Shown here piece by piece: positions 8,103 through 15,864 of a stretch of DNA of 64,000 nucleotides. Each line of letters begins with the position of its first letter. Positions within the stretch are counted from its first letter, which is position 1. The stretch is from Dokdonella immobilis (GTDB lineage Bacteria; Pseudomonadota; Gammaproteobacteria; Xanthomonadales; Rhodanobacteraceae), in NCBI RefSeq assembly GCF_900115085.1, contig NZ_FOVF01000003.1, forward strand, positions 62,001 to 126,000. Direction: 5' to 3'. The position numbers were made by a program, and so were the translations under genes. The notes beneath the pieces were generated by a model. The model did no database searches and was not told where the DNA came from. It saw nothing but the letters and a program-made list of their open reading frames with translations.

Positions 8103-9353
8103 ATGCCCAGGAAAGCAGACGAGCTGAAGCCGATTCAAGTCGAGCGATTGAAGGCGCCCGGCTTTCATGCTGTCGGAGGCGTTGCCGGGCTTCATCTGCG
8201 CGTTTCGGAGACTGGTGCACGATCCTGGATTGCCCGCCTGATGGTCGGCAACAGGCGCCGCGATATCGGGCTCGGTGGCTATCCCGACGTGACCCTCGCA
8301 CAAGCCCGGGAGCGGGCGAGGGAGGCGCGCGCAAAGGTTCGCGAGGGTATTGACCCCATTGAGGCCCGGCGCGCGGCCCTGACCGCGCTGCGCGGCACCC
8401 TGACATTCGACGAGGCGGCCGAACGCTTGATCGAGGCGAAGGCGCCCGAATGGAAGAACGCCAAGCATGCGGCTCAGTGGGCCGCGACGCTGAAGACCTA
8501 CGCGAGCCCGATCATCGGCAAGCTGCCCGTCGACAAAATCGAGTTGACCCACATCGTCGACGTGTTGACGCCGATATGGCGCGAGAAGACCGAAACCGCG
8601 ACGAGGCTGCGTTCACGGATCGAAGCGGTCCTGTCTTGGGCCACTGCAAGCGGGTATCGATCGGGCGAGAATCCGGCGCGCTGGCGCGGCAACCTGGATG
8701 CGGGCATCTTTCCGAAGGCCGGCAAGATTCGAAAGGTCGTCCATCACGCGGCGCTCGCGATCGACGCATTGCCGGAATTCATGGTCGCATTGCGCGAACG
8801 CGACGGCACGGCCGCGCGTGCGCTTGAGTTTCTGATCCTGACAGCAACGCGGTCCGGCGAGGTCCGCGGGGCCCTATGGTCAGAAATCGACCTGGAGGCC
8901 GCTGTATGGACGATTCCGGCCAACCGAATGAAGGCGGGCAAAGCGCATGCGGTCCCGCTGTCCGCGCCAGCCCTGGCCCTACTGCGCACCCTGCCGCGGT
9001 TCGCGGGTAATGATCTGGTATTCCCGGCCCCGCGTGGGGGAGTTCTATCGGATATGACCCTGACCGCCGTCATGCGGCGCATGCAGATCGATGCGGTGCC
9101 GCACGGATTCCGGTCGACCTTCCGAGATTGGGCCAGCGAGCGCACAAGCTACCCGGCGCAGGTTGCCGAGATGGCCTTGGCACATGCCATCGGCAACAAG
9201 GTCGAGGCGGCATACCGTCGCGGCGATCTTCTGGCGAAGCGAGTGAACCTGATGCGCGATTGGGCGAAGTTTTGTAGTGCACCGGCCATCGCCGGCAACG
9301 TGACACCGATCAAACGGGCGAACACCCGCAAAGTATCCGGCACCAGCCGGTAA
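8103..9353 (+). CDS. int: P4-type tyrosine integrase
   Basis: 416 residues. The N-terminal arm-binding DUF4102 domain (about 1-90) includes GLHLRV and IGLGGYPDVTLAQAR. A SAM-like core-binding domain follows. The catalytic domain has Arg in TATRSGEVRGALW, Lys in KAGKAHAVPLS, His-x-x-Arg in HGFRSTFRDWA, a second His in LAHAIGNK, and the Tyr nucleophile in AAYRRGDLL. It should recombine the 17-bp tRNA-Ser site. ATG 8103 is chosen because GGAG lies nine bases upstream; ATG 8085 adds six residues with a weaker site. Confidence 0.95.
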   Translation: MPRKADELKPIQVERLKAPGFHAVGGVAGLHLRVSETGARSWIARLMVGNRRRDIGLGGYPDVTLAQARERAREARAKVREGIDPIEARRAALTALRGTLTFDEAAERLIEAKAPEWKNAKHAAQWAATLKTYASPIIGKLPVDKIELTHIVDVLTPIWREKTETATRLRSRIEAVLSWATASGYRSGENPARWRGNLDAGIFPKAGKIRKVVHHAALAIDALPEFMVALRERDGTAARALEFLILTATRSGEVRGALWSEIDLEAAVWTIPANRMKAGKAHAVPLSAPALALLRTLPRFAGNDLVFPAPRGGVLSDMTLTAVMRRMQIDAVPHGFRSTFRDWASERTSYPAQVAEMALAHAIGNKVEAAYRRGDLLAKRVNLMRDWAKFCSAPAIAGNVTPIKRANTRKVSGTSR

Positions 9354-9420
9354 TCGCCGCGCCGGCGTGCTCACGACACGGCCGGCGTGACTTCCACGAC
9401 CGAAAACAGGAGTTTCAATC

Positions 9421-9795
9421 ATGGCAACAACGATCGTACCCGATGGATTCACAAAACGAGTCCGCCGCGGGCTTGTCACCAGCAAAAATTGCGTGGTTCT
9501 GCCGGCGGAGAACGCGCACACGTTCTCGAACGGCGTCACGCTCCGCGAAGGCGATGAAATGGTCTTCGACCTCGAGGCATGCCCCAAAAATGGCGACCTG
9601 GTCCTTCTCTGGCGCGATGGAGGCCGTCCCTTTGTGCGGTGCTGCGAAATTGCCCCGCTTGAATCGGCGCCACGCGACCAATGGTGCATGGGAGTGCTCG
9701 AATCTGATCGTGAATCGATTGTGATGATCGACCTCCGAGGGTTCGAGCGAATCGGAGTGTTCACAGGCGTCGCGAAGGCAGTGGAAGTGTCATGA
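9421..9795 (+). CDS. Hypothetical element protein, possibly regulatory
   Basis: 124 residues, not recognised. AGGAG lies 12 bases before the ATG. The middle contains GDLVLLWRDGG and FVRCCEI, slightly like the beta-rich region of S24/LexA-type proteins, but I see no Ser-Lys dyad or HTH. Upstream, GCCGGCGTG occurs twice with a 20-base period (9361 and 9381), a possible operator. First gene of an overlapping run after int. Confidence 0.55.
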   Translation: MATTIVPDGFTKRVRRGLVTSKNCVVLPAENAHTFSNGVTLREGDEMVFDLEACPKNGDLVLLWRDGGRPFVRCCEIAPLESAPRDQWCMGVLESDRESIVMIDLRGFERIGVFTGVAKAVEVS

Positions 9796-10055
9796 CAGGC
9801 CCATCAACGTTGATCGATCTGTCAGAAGTGCGAAAGGCCCGAGCGATCAAGACCGATCCAAGCCTCGCACCCATGAGTCGATCGCATCCTTCATTTTGCG
9901 GCCTGCTATTGCTCAAGCTTTCCGACCTCGAAAAGGCGGACCCGTGTAGGAGGAATATCCCTGTCTACGAGGATCTCTGTCAGATGGTGCTTGAAGAGCA
10001 AAGGGAGATTGAGCGCAATCGGGCCTCGGCTGCTCCTGGCTGGTCGCGCGACTGA
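9792..10055 (+). CDS. Small hypothetical element protein
   Basis: 87 residues, not recognised. It overlaps the previous gene by ATGA and the next by TGATG, so it is part of a coupled unit. Mixed charged composition with a helical C-terminal half (YEDLCQMVLEEQREIERNR). No signal peptide or membrane segment. Confidence 0.5.
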   Translation: MTGPSTLIDLSEVRKARAIKTDPSLAPMSRSHPSFCGLLLLKLSDLEKADPCRRNIPVYEDLCQMVLEEQREIERNRASAAPGWSRD

Positions 10056-10753
10056 TGGCCACGAAGCGGACAACGAAGGCAGGCGCGGCGACGGCTGCGC
10101 CCAATAAGCAGCGTCTAACGCTGATGACGCGCGCGGAAAAACGAGCCGCGATCGCAGGCGGCGTTGTCGATGACAGAATTCCAGAGGAGGCTTTGCTCCG
10201 CCGGCTAAAAGATGAGCCTGGACGAAAATTCGATACTGACCCCATTCTCGACGCGGTGAGGCGAGCCGCCGGTCGCTGCAGAGGGTTTCATGTTCCGAGC
10301 GATCCCGGCGGAATCGTTCCACCACGCATGGAGCCTGCGCAGATCGTGGCCCAGGCAAAGGCAACGGTCGCTGTAATCGACGAGCTGCGCGAAAGACTCT
10401 CAAACCTGCACCCGCACATCGACTGTTGGGCGAATGACGTGCTCTATCAAAGCCAATCGACGTTTTTGCACGCGCTGAACCTGCGCATCGATCCGGACCT
10501 GCTGCGAATCCGCGCGGCCATCGATCATGCCGGCCGCATCGTGGGAGCCAAGAAAGTTCGAACCGGTCCGAAGCAGACCGAGTTGGCAATGGCCAAGGAA
10601 TCTCTCGCAGACGCGCTCCGCGAGAATTCCGAGCCACGAATGCCGAAAAAAGATGCTCGCGCTCTATCAGGAGAGCTTCTGGGTCTCTGCGGGCTGCATT
10701 CCAAGCGCAAGCCGCGCCCAAAACACCCCGATCCTCGCAAACGGCGCCAGTAA
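10055..10753 (+). CDS. Hypothetical basic element protein
   Basis: 232 residues, not recognised. The N- and C-terminal tails are rich in Lys and Arg (C-terminus HSKRKPRPKHPDPRKRRQ), suggesting nucleic-acid contact. The middle (about 95-150) is predicted helical. It begins one base inside the preceding stop codon. A perfect hairpin lies 14 bases after its stop. Confidence 0.55.
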   Translation: MATKRTTKAGAATAAPNKQRLTLMTRAEKRAAIAGGVVDDRIPEEALLRRLKDEPGRKFDTDPILDAVRRAAGRCRGFHVPSDPGGIVPPRMEPAQIVAQAKATVAVIDELRERLSNLHPHIDCWANDVLYQSQSTFLHALNLRIDPDLLRIRAAIDHAGRIVGAKKVRTGPKQTELAMAKESLADALRENSEPRMPKKDARALSGELLGLCGLHSKRKPRPKHPDPRKRRQ

Positions 10754-10766
10754 GCCAAAAGCAGCG

Positions 10767-10792
10767 AATTCCCCCCGCAAGTCGGGGGAATT
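10767..10792 (+). terminator. Hairpin between element genes
   Basis: AATTCCCCC (10767-10775) pairs perfectly with GGGGGAATT (10784-10792) around an eight-base loop. Only TTC follows, so it is a weak intrinsic terminator at best. It could also be an operator for the AlpA-family gene 100 bases downstream. Confidence 0.45.
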
Positions 10793-10892
10793 TCGGGCCG
10801 ACAGCGGCAAATACCCGTGTCTATGCTCCTCGCGCCGCCATGGCAGCCGCAGGCAAACCCGCCGCGGCCCAATCGCGACGAGGAGCCCGAAA

Positions 10893-11156
10893 ATGCAATC
10901 CGCACCAGCTCGACAGCCGCTGCAGTGGCTGCGACTTCCCGATCTGATCACGCGCCGTCGGCGCAGCCGATCCGCCACGTATCGCGATATCGAAGATGGG
11001 CTGTTTCCGCCGCCGGTTCGTCTCGGCGCGAACTCAAGCGTCTGGCCTGAATTCGAAGTCGACGCGATCGATCGTGCTCGCCTGGCCGGCGCGTCCGATG
11101 ACGACATTCGGGCGCTGGTAGCGCAGCAGGTTCAGAATCGCAAGGCTGCGGCATGA
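10893..11156 (+). CDS. AlpA-family transcriptional regulator
   Basis: 87 residues. A MerR-like winged HTH opens with WLRLPDLITR and continues through SATYRDIEDGLFPPPVRLG to WPEFEVDAID. AlpA proteins activate integrase or excision genes in P4-like elements. AGGAG sits 12 bases before ATG 10893. The 5' neighbour is separated by a hairpin and 140 bases, so a promoter probably lies between them. It overlaps the next gene by ATGA. Confidence 0.85.
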   Translation: MQSAPARQPLQWLRLPDLITRRRRSRSATYRDIEDGLFPPPVRLGANSSVWPEFEVDAIDRARLAGASDDDIRALVAQQVQNRKAAA

Positions 11157-11386
11157 ATTCCGACCATCTGGCCGACGTCCGCCACTTGCGGGCCCTGGCC
11201 GGCAATCCCGTCGACCGCATTGCCGACATGCAGTCGGGTATCCGCAGGCTGGACAGCATCGTCACGAACTGGCGGACATTCGGCGCACGACCGCGGTCGC
11301 TGCAGGATGCCGAGATCATCGTCGAGGGATTGCGCCGGGCCCTGGTCGAACTGCGAACGCAGGGAGAAGGTGCCGATGCAGGATGA
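11153..11386 (+). CDS. Small hypothetical element protein
   Basis: 77 residues, not recognised. Largely helical and acidic at the C-terminus (LRRALVELRTQGEGADAG). Overlaps the AlpA gene by ATGA and the next gene by 11 bases, consistent with one operon leading to the replication gene. Confidence 0.5.
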   Translation: MNSDHLADVRHLRALAGNPVDRIADMQSGIRRLDSIVTNWRTFGARPRSLQDAEIIVEGLRRALVELRTQGEGADAG

Positions 11387-11747
11387 TCAGAAGCGACACG
11401 GCCCCGCTGCGCTGGAACGCAACGAGGCCGCCAATCAGGAACATCGAGGGCCGCAGTCTATCACCGTCGGCGCCGTGCCTATTCACGGATGCGCGCGCGC
11501 GGTGATTGGTGGGGCGCGCTTCTACGTATGGGAGCAGGGTCCGGGCCATTGGCTGGCGCTGCGGAAGTCCGCGGCTCCGTCGACCGTTGCGACCTGCATA
11601 GCCGCGCCGGTTCGAAGGTCTCGACTCGCCGGCGCGCTCGAGGCGCTCGGCCTTCGGGACCCAGAGTCCGCCGAATGGATGCCGGCTCGACGCGCGACAG
11701 CAGAGCGGCTCTATCGACTGTTGCTGTCGGCAAGGCGTGCCGCATGA
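11376..11747 (+). CDS. Hypothetical element protein
   Basis: 123 residues, not recognised. GGGAGAAGG precedes ATG 11376. The central part (FYVWEQGPGHWLALRKS) is beta-rich with aromatic residues; the rest is Arg/Ala-rich. It overlaps the replication gene by ATGA, suggesting a role in replication or its control, but no motif shows it. Confidence 0.5.
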   Translation: MQDDQKRHGPAALERNEAANQEHRGPQSITVGAVPIHGCARAVIGGARFYVWEQGPGHWLALRKSAAPSTVATCIAAPVRRSRLAGALEALGLRDPESAEWMPARRATAERLYRLLLSARRAA

Positions 11748-12649
11748 GTGCCGCCGATCCCGCACATGCCCGCCCGTTCATGCACCGATTTCGGTCCGGG
11801 GTTTTGCGCGCGCCGATCGCGCACCCGCTCAAATGCCTGTTGCTGGTACTCGCTGAGTTCGCCGATAGCGAGGGAGGTTCCTGCTTTCCATCCATTGCCA
11901 CGCTCGCGCGATTCGCGGGCATGAACGAGAGAACGGCACGGCGATACCTGGAGCAGTCATGCCCTTGGTTCGAGCGTGTCGGGCATGCCGGTATGGATGG
12001 TGGCCGGGGCTGGCGCACCTATGGGTATGTCCTTCGGATACCTGATGGTGCGGACACAAGACCCGCACGATGGACCCTATCCCACCCAGATGGTGCGGGC
12101 ACTGAGTCCGCACCAACAGGGCAACGTGCGGACAATGCGCCCGCACCTGATGGCGCGACGTGCGGACATTCTGTCCGTGTGGTGCGGACATTCACGACAG
12201 ATGGTGCGGACACAGTGTCCGATGAGGTTGGCTTTGAGATTGGTAAAAGCAAATTGGAAGAGAAGGCGACCGCTGGCGCGATCGCTTCCCCTGCTGACCC
12301 TCAGAAGAGGGAGAAGCGTTCAGCAAGAGCGAAAGGCATGACGTTCGACGAGTGGTGCAATGCTCTGGAGCGGAAGGACGAAGACTGCATCTACAGCGAT
12401 GATCCGATCTTCGAATGGGCCAAGCTCGCAGGCCTGCCACGCGAATACGTGGCTATCGCCTGGACGCAGTTCGGGGAGCGCTTTGGCGGCAGCGACAAGG
12501 TTCAGCGCGACTGGCGAGCAACCTTCCGGAACTACGTTCGCCAAGGGTGGCTGAACTGCTGGCGGACAACGCCTGACGGCTACGTGCTGACGACCGTTGG
12601 CGAACAGGCCCGGCGCGTTCGCGAAAACCTGAACCTTGAATCTCGATAG
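11744..12649 (+). CDS. Replication initiator-like protein with N-terminal HTH
   Basis: 301 residues. The N-terminal domain (about 20-80) has the winged HTH of phage O-type initiators: FPSIATLARFAGMNERTARRYL. A low-complexity linker (about 100-170) is encoded by the iteron block described separately. The C-terminal domain contains AWTQFGERFGGSDKVQRDW followed by TFRNYVRQGWLN, like the DnaT/phage O C-terminal segment that contacts host helicase machinery. It is inferred to bind iterons inside its own gene and start element replication, as lambda O does. ATG 11744 overlaps the upstream stop. Confidence 0.75.
   Translation: MSAADPAHARPFMHRFRSGVLRAPIAHPLKCLLLVLAEFADSEGGSCFPSIATLARFAGMNERTARRYLEQSCPWFERVGHAGMDGGRGWRTYGYVLRIPDGADTRPARWTLSHPDGAGTESAPTGQRADNAPAPDGATCGHSVRVVRTFTTDGADTVSDEVGFEIGKSKLEEKATAGAIASPADPQKREKRSARAKGMTFDEWCNALERKDEDCIYSDDPIFEWAKLAGLPREYVAIAWTQFGERFGGSDKVQRDWRATFRNYVRQGWLNCWRTTPDGYVLTTVGEQARRVRENLNLESR
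12048..12224 (+). repeat. Phased iteron array, probable replication origin
   Basis: GTGCGG recurs at 12048, 12093, 12126, 12160, 12182 and 12204. The first three are followed nine bases later by CCGCAC, and the last sits in the palindrome CGGACACAGTGTCCG. Spacings are 45, 33, 34, 22 and 22 bases, near whole helical turns. The copies fall in all three reading frames of the gene, so protein repetition cannot explain them. An AT-richer tract (about 12226-12275) follows and could be the unwinding element. Confidence 0.72.
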
Positions 12650-12659
12650 AGGGCTTCCG

Positions 12660-12800
12660 ATGACCCATGTCTGCATGACCTGCGGCCGCCACCTGCCGCG
12701 CCACCGACGCGCCAAGGCTCGGTATTGCGGCCGGCGATGCGCCGCGCTGCGCAACTGGATCGCACGACAACTTCGGCTGCACCGTGCGAGGCGCCCATGA
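12660..12800 (+). CDS. Small zinc-finger protein
   Basis: 46 residues. Two cysteine pairs, CMTC and the YCGRRC segment, form a probable zinc ribbon in a very basic protein (about 14 Arg). The ATG is ten bases after the replication gene stop. Similar small Cys4 proteins are common in phage and satellite replication modules. Role unknown; DNA or RNA binding is likely from composition. Confidence 0.55.
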   Translation: MTHVCMTCGRHLPRHRRAKARYCGRRCAALRNWIARQLRLHRARRP

Positions 12801-12943
12801 GCGGCCGCGGCAGACCCCTATGCGGCGCACCGACCCCAAGGGTGGGTCCAAACCTCAGGACCTCGAGCCCGGAACCCGTCGTCCCCCCGTCTTTTTCCCA
12901 TCCACAAAACGCGAATGCAGAAATCCGAGGAGGACCCCGGGCC

Positions 12944-13213
12944 ATGAAGACAACCGCGACCCTGGTCGGGGACTACCTGAAGGCCTCGCAGGCGCTTTGC
13001 GAGCGAATGCTCGACGACCTGGCCCGTACTGATGCCGGAATGGCCGCGTCTGTCGTCGAGGCTGTGCAGGCCGGCGAGCACCTGGCGATTGCCTTTCACT
13101 ACGAGCGATCAGAGCCGCGGATCGAGCTCGCTGCCGTGAGCGACTACGGCACGCGGCGGCGCATTGCATCGATTCCGCTTCCTCCCCTCGATCAACCCCG
13201 GAGCCACGAATGA
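12944..13213 (+). CDS. Hypothetical element protein
   Basis: 89 residues, not recognised. ATG 12944 is chosen because GAGGAGG lies about 11 bases upstream. An in-frame ATG at 12797 overlapping the previous stop would add a Pro-rich, disordered 49 residues. The protein is helical at the N-terminus and beta-rich after residue 45. It overlaps the next gene by ATGA. Confidence 0.5.
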   Translation: MKTTATLVGDYLKASQALCERMLDDLARTDAGMAASVVEAVQAGEHLAIAFHYERSEPRIELAAVSDYGTRRRIASIPLPPLDQPRSHE

Positions 13214-13494
13214 CCCCGAACGAACAAGCGCACCACGACGCTACCGCTGCCGCCATCGAGGCGGTCGAGAAGCTCGCCCAGCTGATGGTTCAGCAACTGC
13301 GACTCGCCGATCCGAACCGAGGCGTGGCCATGGATGCCGGCATCGCGCACGGTCTGCCGCTTCGGATCGGTTTCGACTTCACCCAGGCCGGATGCCGGCG
13401 CGTGGTGATGAGCGTCATCGAGGAAAGCGGTCGACCCGTCGACCTGGCAACGATCGATTGCGCAGGCGCAGGCTACGTGCGCCGAACGCACTGA
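13210..13494 (+). CDS. Hypothetical element protein
   Basis: 94 residues, not recognised. An N-terminal helix (AIEAVEKLAQLMVQQL) precedes a segment with GLPLRIGFDFTQAGCRR. Overlaps the previous gene by ATGA. A 138-base gap without a gene separates it from the capsid protease, and a new promoter may lie there. Confidence 0.5.
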   Translation: MTPNEQAHHDATAAAIEAVEKLAQLMVQQLRLADPNRGVAMDAGIAHGLPLRIGFDFTQAGCRRVVMSVIEESGRPVDLATIDCAGAGYVRRTH

Positions 13495-13632
13495 ACAACT
13501 TCCGGAAGCGAGCGCGCCGTGATACATTCTCGATCGAGCCGCGCGCGACGTGCGGCCAACCCGTCTGAGAGTGCGCGACGCGCTCCTGCCGGCAAACGCG
13601 AAGTCCCCCGTTTGCAGCGCTGGAGCTGATTT

Positions 13633-14295
13633 ATGCACGCGACTCTGTCCGCATTGCGGACCAAACTCACAACTACCGATTCCACTGCCGGCACCTTCCG
13701 CGGTCTCGCGTCGACGTTCGGAGGCGAACCTGATGACTTCGGCGATGTCGTGCTGCGTGGCGCCTTCGCCGCGTCACTGGCAGCGCACAAGGCCAAGGGC
13801 ACGCGCCCTGCGATGCTCTGGCATCACCGCCTGGAAGATCCGATCGGCGTCTGGACCTCGCTGCGGGAAACCGCCGAAGGTCTCGAGGTCGAAGGCCGCT
13901 TGAATCTCGATGTCGCCCGCGGCCGCGAGGCGCATGCGCTGATGCTCGATGACGCGCTCGCCCTGTCCATCGGCTACCGCGTCATGCCGAATGGCTCGAT
14001 GGTCGAACGGGGCATCCAGTACTTGCAGCAAGTCGACCTGCTCGAAGTGTCCGCGGTGTCGATCCCCGCGAACAGCAATGCACGCATCACCGAAGTGAAA
14101 GGCATCCTCGGCTCGCCCGGGGAGTTCGAGCACGCAGTGCGCGACGCACTGGGCTTGAGTGCCCGCCAAGCCAAGAGGCTCTGCGCGGGCGGATGGTCGG
14201 CCATGGTTCGCGACGAGCCCGCCGAACGGACCGATTCAGACCTGGTTGCGATTGCCTCGCAGATCCGGGCCATCACCAAATCACTGAGAAATTGA
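13633..14295 (+). CDS. HK97-family prohead protease
   Basis: 220 residues. The U9/S78 herpesvirus-like protease fold is seen in TFRGLASTFGGEPDDFGDVV at the N-terminus, the catalytic His region LWHHRLEDPIGVW, and the Ser region LEVSAVSIPANSNARI. It should mature the capsid by cleaving the N-terminal scaffold part of the downstream capsid protein. GGAG lies eight bases before the ATG. It sits directly upstream of the capsid gene, the usual order, but no portal or terminase gene precedes it. Confidence 0.92.
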   Translation: MHATLSALRTKLTTTDSTAGTFRGLASTFGGEPDDFGDVVLRGAFAASLAAHKAKGTRPAMLWHHRLEDPIGVWTSLRETAEGLEVEGRLNLDVARGREAHALMLDDALALSIGYRVMPNGSMVERGIQYLQQVDLLEVSAVSIPANSNARITEVKGILGSPGEFEHAVRDALGLSARQAKRLCAGGWSAMVRDEPAERTDSDLVAIASQIRAITKSLRN

Positions 14296-14305
14296 GGACG
14301 TAACC

Positions 14306-15520
14306 ATGCAAACGCAAGTTCACACGAAGAGCACCAAGGGCGCCGATGATCGCGGCCACCGTGGCGCCACCAATCACGACCCGGGCCGATCGGGCGATAT
14401 CGTCCTGAAGGCCATCACCGAACACGGCGAGGCGATCAAGGAATTCCGCGAGGAAGTGGAAGCCAAGCAGAGCGAATTCAGCGTCGAGCTGCGCGAAGTG
14501 CAACAGCATGTCGCCCAGGCGATCAAAAGCATCGGCACCCGATCGGATGCCGGTACCGGTCGCGCTATCGATGTCAAATCCCTGGTCGAGTCGGAGGCAT
14601 TCCAGCGCATCAAGTCGGGCAACCGCGGGACGGCCTGCGGCTTCGAACTCGGCGAGGTATCGATCAAGGCCATGGTGAACGGCGGCGGCGATCCTTCCAG
14701 CGTGAACACCGTGTTCTCAAACCCGGCGCAGCCGCTGCCGCACCAGCTTGGCCAGCCGCTGAAGCCGCTGCGCTTCCTGGACGTGCTGACCCCGATCCCG
14801 GTCGATCGGAACAGCATCGAGTTCACGCGCCTGACCTGGACCGGTGACGCCGATACCCAGGTCGAGGAAGCCGACGAGAAGGCCGAAATCGAAGGTGAGG
14901 GCGAGCCGGTCACGGCCTACGTCGAGACCATCGCCGTGCACACGACGGCATCGGCCCAGATCCTCGACGACGTCGACCAACTGCAGAACACGATCGATCG
15001 CGTGCTGACCAACTCCGTCGCCGCCAAGATCGAGTCTCAGCTGATCGTGGGCTCAGGCACGCTGAATCGCATCGAGGGCCTGTACACGCTGGCCAGCACG
15101 CTCGCGACCGAAGCCAACTCCGCGGCCGAGAAGATCGGGCAGGCGCTCATGCGGCTGGAAACGCTCGGCTACGTGCCCGATACGATCGTGCTCAACCCGG
15201 AAGACTGGTTCGCCATCCAGACGACCAAGGATGCCGATGGGAATTTCATCTACGGCAACCCTGCATCGCCGGCGCCGCCGACACTCTGGAATCGCCGCGT
15301 GATTACCCTGGCCAGCGTGCCGGCGGGAACTGCGCTCGTCGGTGACACGAAGCAGTGTGCCTTGCTCGACCGGATGCAGCCCACGCTGTTTATCTCGCGC
15401 GACCACAAGGACTACCGCACACGGAACCTGGTCCTTTTGCTCGTCGAGGCACGCGTCGGCCTGCAGACGTTCGACACCGGAGCCTGGCGCAAGGTCCAGC
15501 TCGAGCCGGTCAGCCAGTAA
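14306..15520 (+). CDS. HK97-family major capsid protein
   Basis: 404 residues, a normal length. Residues about 25-90 form a coiled-coil delta domain likely removed by the protease. The HK97 fold follows, with LRFLDVLTPIPVDRNSIEF, the P-domain VEEADEKAEIEGEG, and the C-terminal YRTRNLVLLLVEARVGLQTF. It forms the icosahedral shell. The gene starts 10 bases after the protease stop and is followed by a strong hairpin, so these two form a closed unit. Confidence 0.95.
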   Translation: MQTQVHTKSTKGADDRGHRGATNHDPGRSGDIVLKAITEHGEAIKEFREEVEAKQSEFSVELREVQQHVAQAIKSIGTRSDAGTGRAIDVKSLVESEAFQRIKSGNRGTACGFELGEVSIKAMVNGGGDPSSVNTVFSNPAQPLPHQLGQPLKPLRFLDVLTPIPVDRNSIEFTRLTWTGDADTQVEEADEKAEIEGEGEPVTAYVETIAVHTTASAQILDDVDQLQNTIDRVLTNSVAAKIESQLIVGSGTLNRIEGLYTLASTLATEANSAAEKIGQALMRLETLGYVPDTIVLNPEDWFAIQTTKDADGNFIYGNPASPAPPTLWNRRVITLASVPAGTALVGDTKQCALLDRMQPTLFISRDHKDYRTRNLVLLLVEARVGLQTFDTGAWRKVQLEPVSQ

Positions 15521-15526
15521 GGATTG

Positions 15527-15557
15527 CCGCGCCCCGGGCATCGCGTCCGGGGCGCGG
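15527..15557 (+). terminator. Strong hairpin after the capsid gene
   Basis: CCGCGCCCCGG (15527-15537) pairs perfectly with CCGGGGCGCGG (15547-15557) around a nine-base loop, seven bases after the capsid stop. The following bases are TCTGTGAG, so the U-tract is poor. The position and stem strength suggest transcription termination or 3'-end protection. Confidence 0.6.
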
Positions 15558-15574
15558 TCTGTGAGACTGCCGGG

Positions 15575-15826
15575 ATGCATGGTTCCGGCATGGTGAAACG
15601 AAACACTCGCTTCCTTGGTCCCCCGGGCATCTGCGACCAGTGCGGCCGGCACTGCCAAGGGCTGCACCAAGTCGGGATGCGCTGCTATCACTGCGGCAAG
15701 GGCGCCTTCCTTCACCGCGGGGAATGGATCTATGCCCAATGCCCAGTCTGCAGCGGATACGGCGCCGGGTGCGCTTCCTGCAGGCAAACCGGCGTTTTGG
15801 CCACTCCGATCTCACATGCGCCATAG
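15575..15826 (+). CDS. Multi-CxxC zinc protein, DnaJ zinc-finger-like
   Basis: About 83 residues with four cysteine pairs (CDQC, CYHC, CPVC, CASC). The CPVCSGYGAGCASC stretch follows the CxxCxGxG pattern of the DnaJ central zinc finger. No J-domain is present. Start is uncertain: ATG 15575 and ATG 15590 are possible and neither has a good ribosome site. It follows the capsid terminator. It may be an assembly or hijacking factor, which is speculation. Confidence 0.5.
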   Translation: MHGSGMVKRNTRFLGPPGICDQCGRHCQGLHQVGMRCYHCGKGAFLHRGEWIYAQCPVCSGYGAGCASCRQTGVLATPISHAP

Positions 15827-15864
15827 AAGACCCTCCTGGCCCTCTCGCGCCGCGCTTGCGTTCG

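Noticed and set aside
12048-12224. CRISPR array
   Set aside because: Units are 6-21 bases with irregular spacing inside a coding gene; no uniform repeats and spacers and no cas genes.
12797-12943. Longer N-terminus for the gene starting at 12944
   Set aside because: The extension is Pro-rich and disordered, whereas ATG 12944 has a strong GAGGAGG site.
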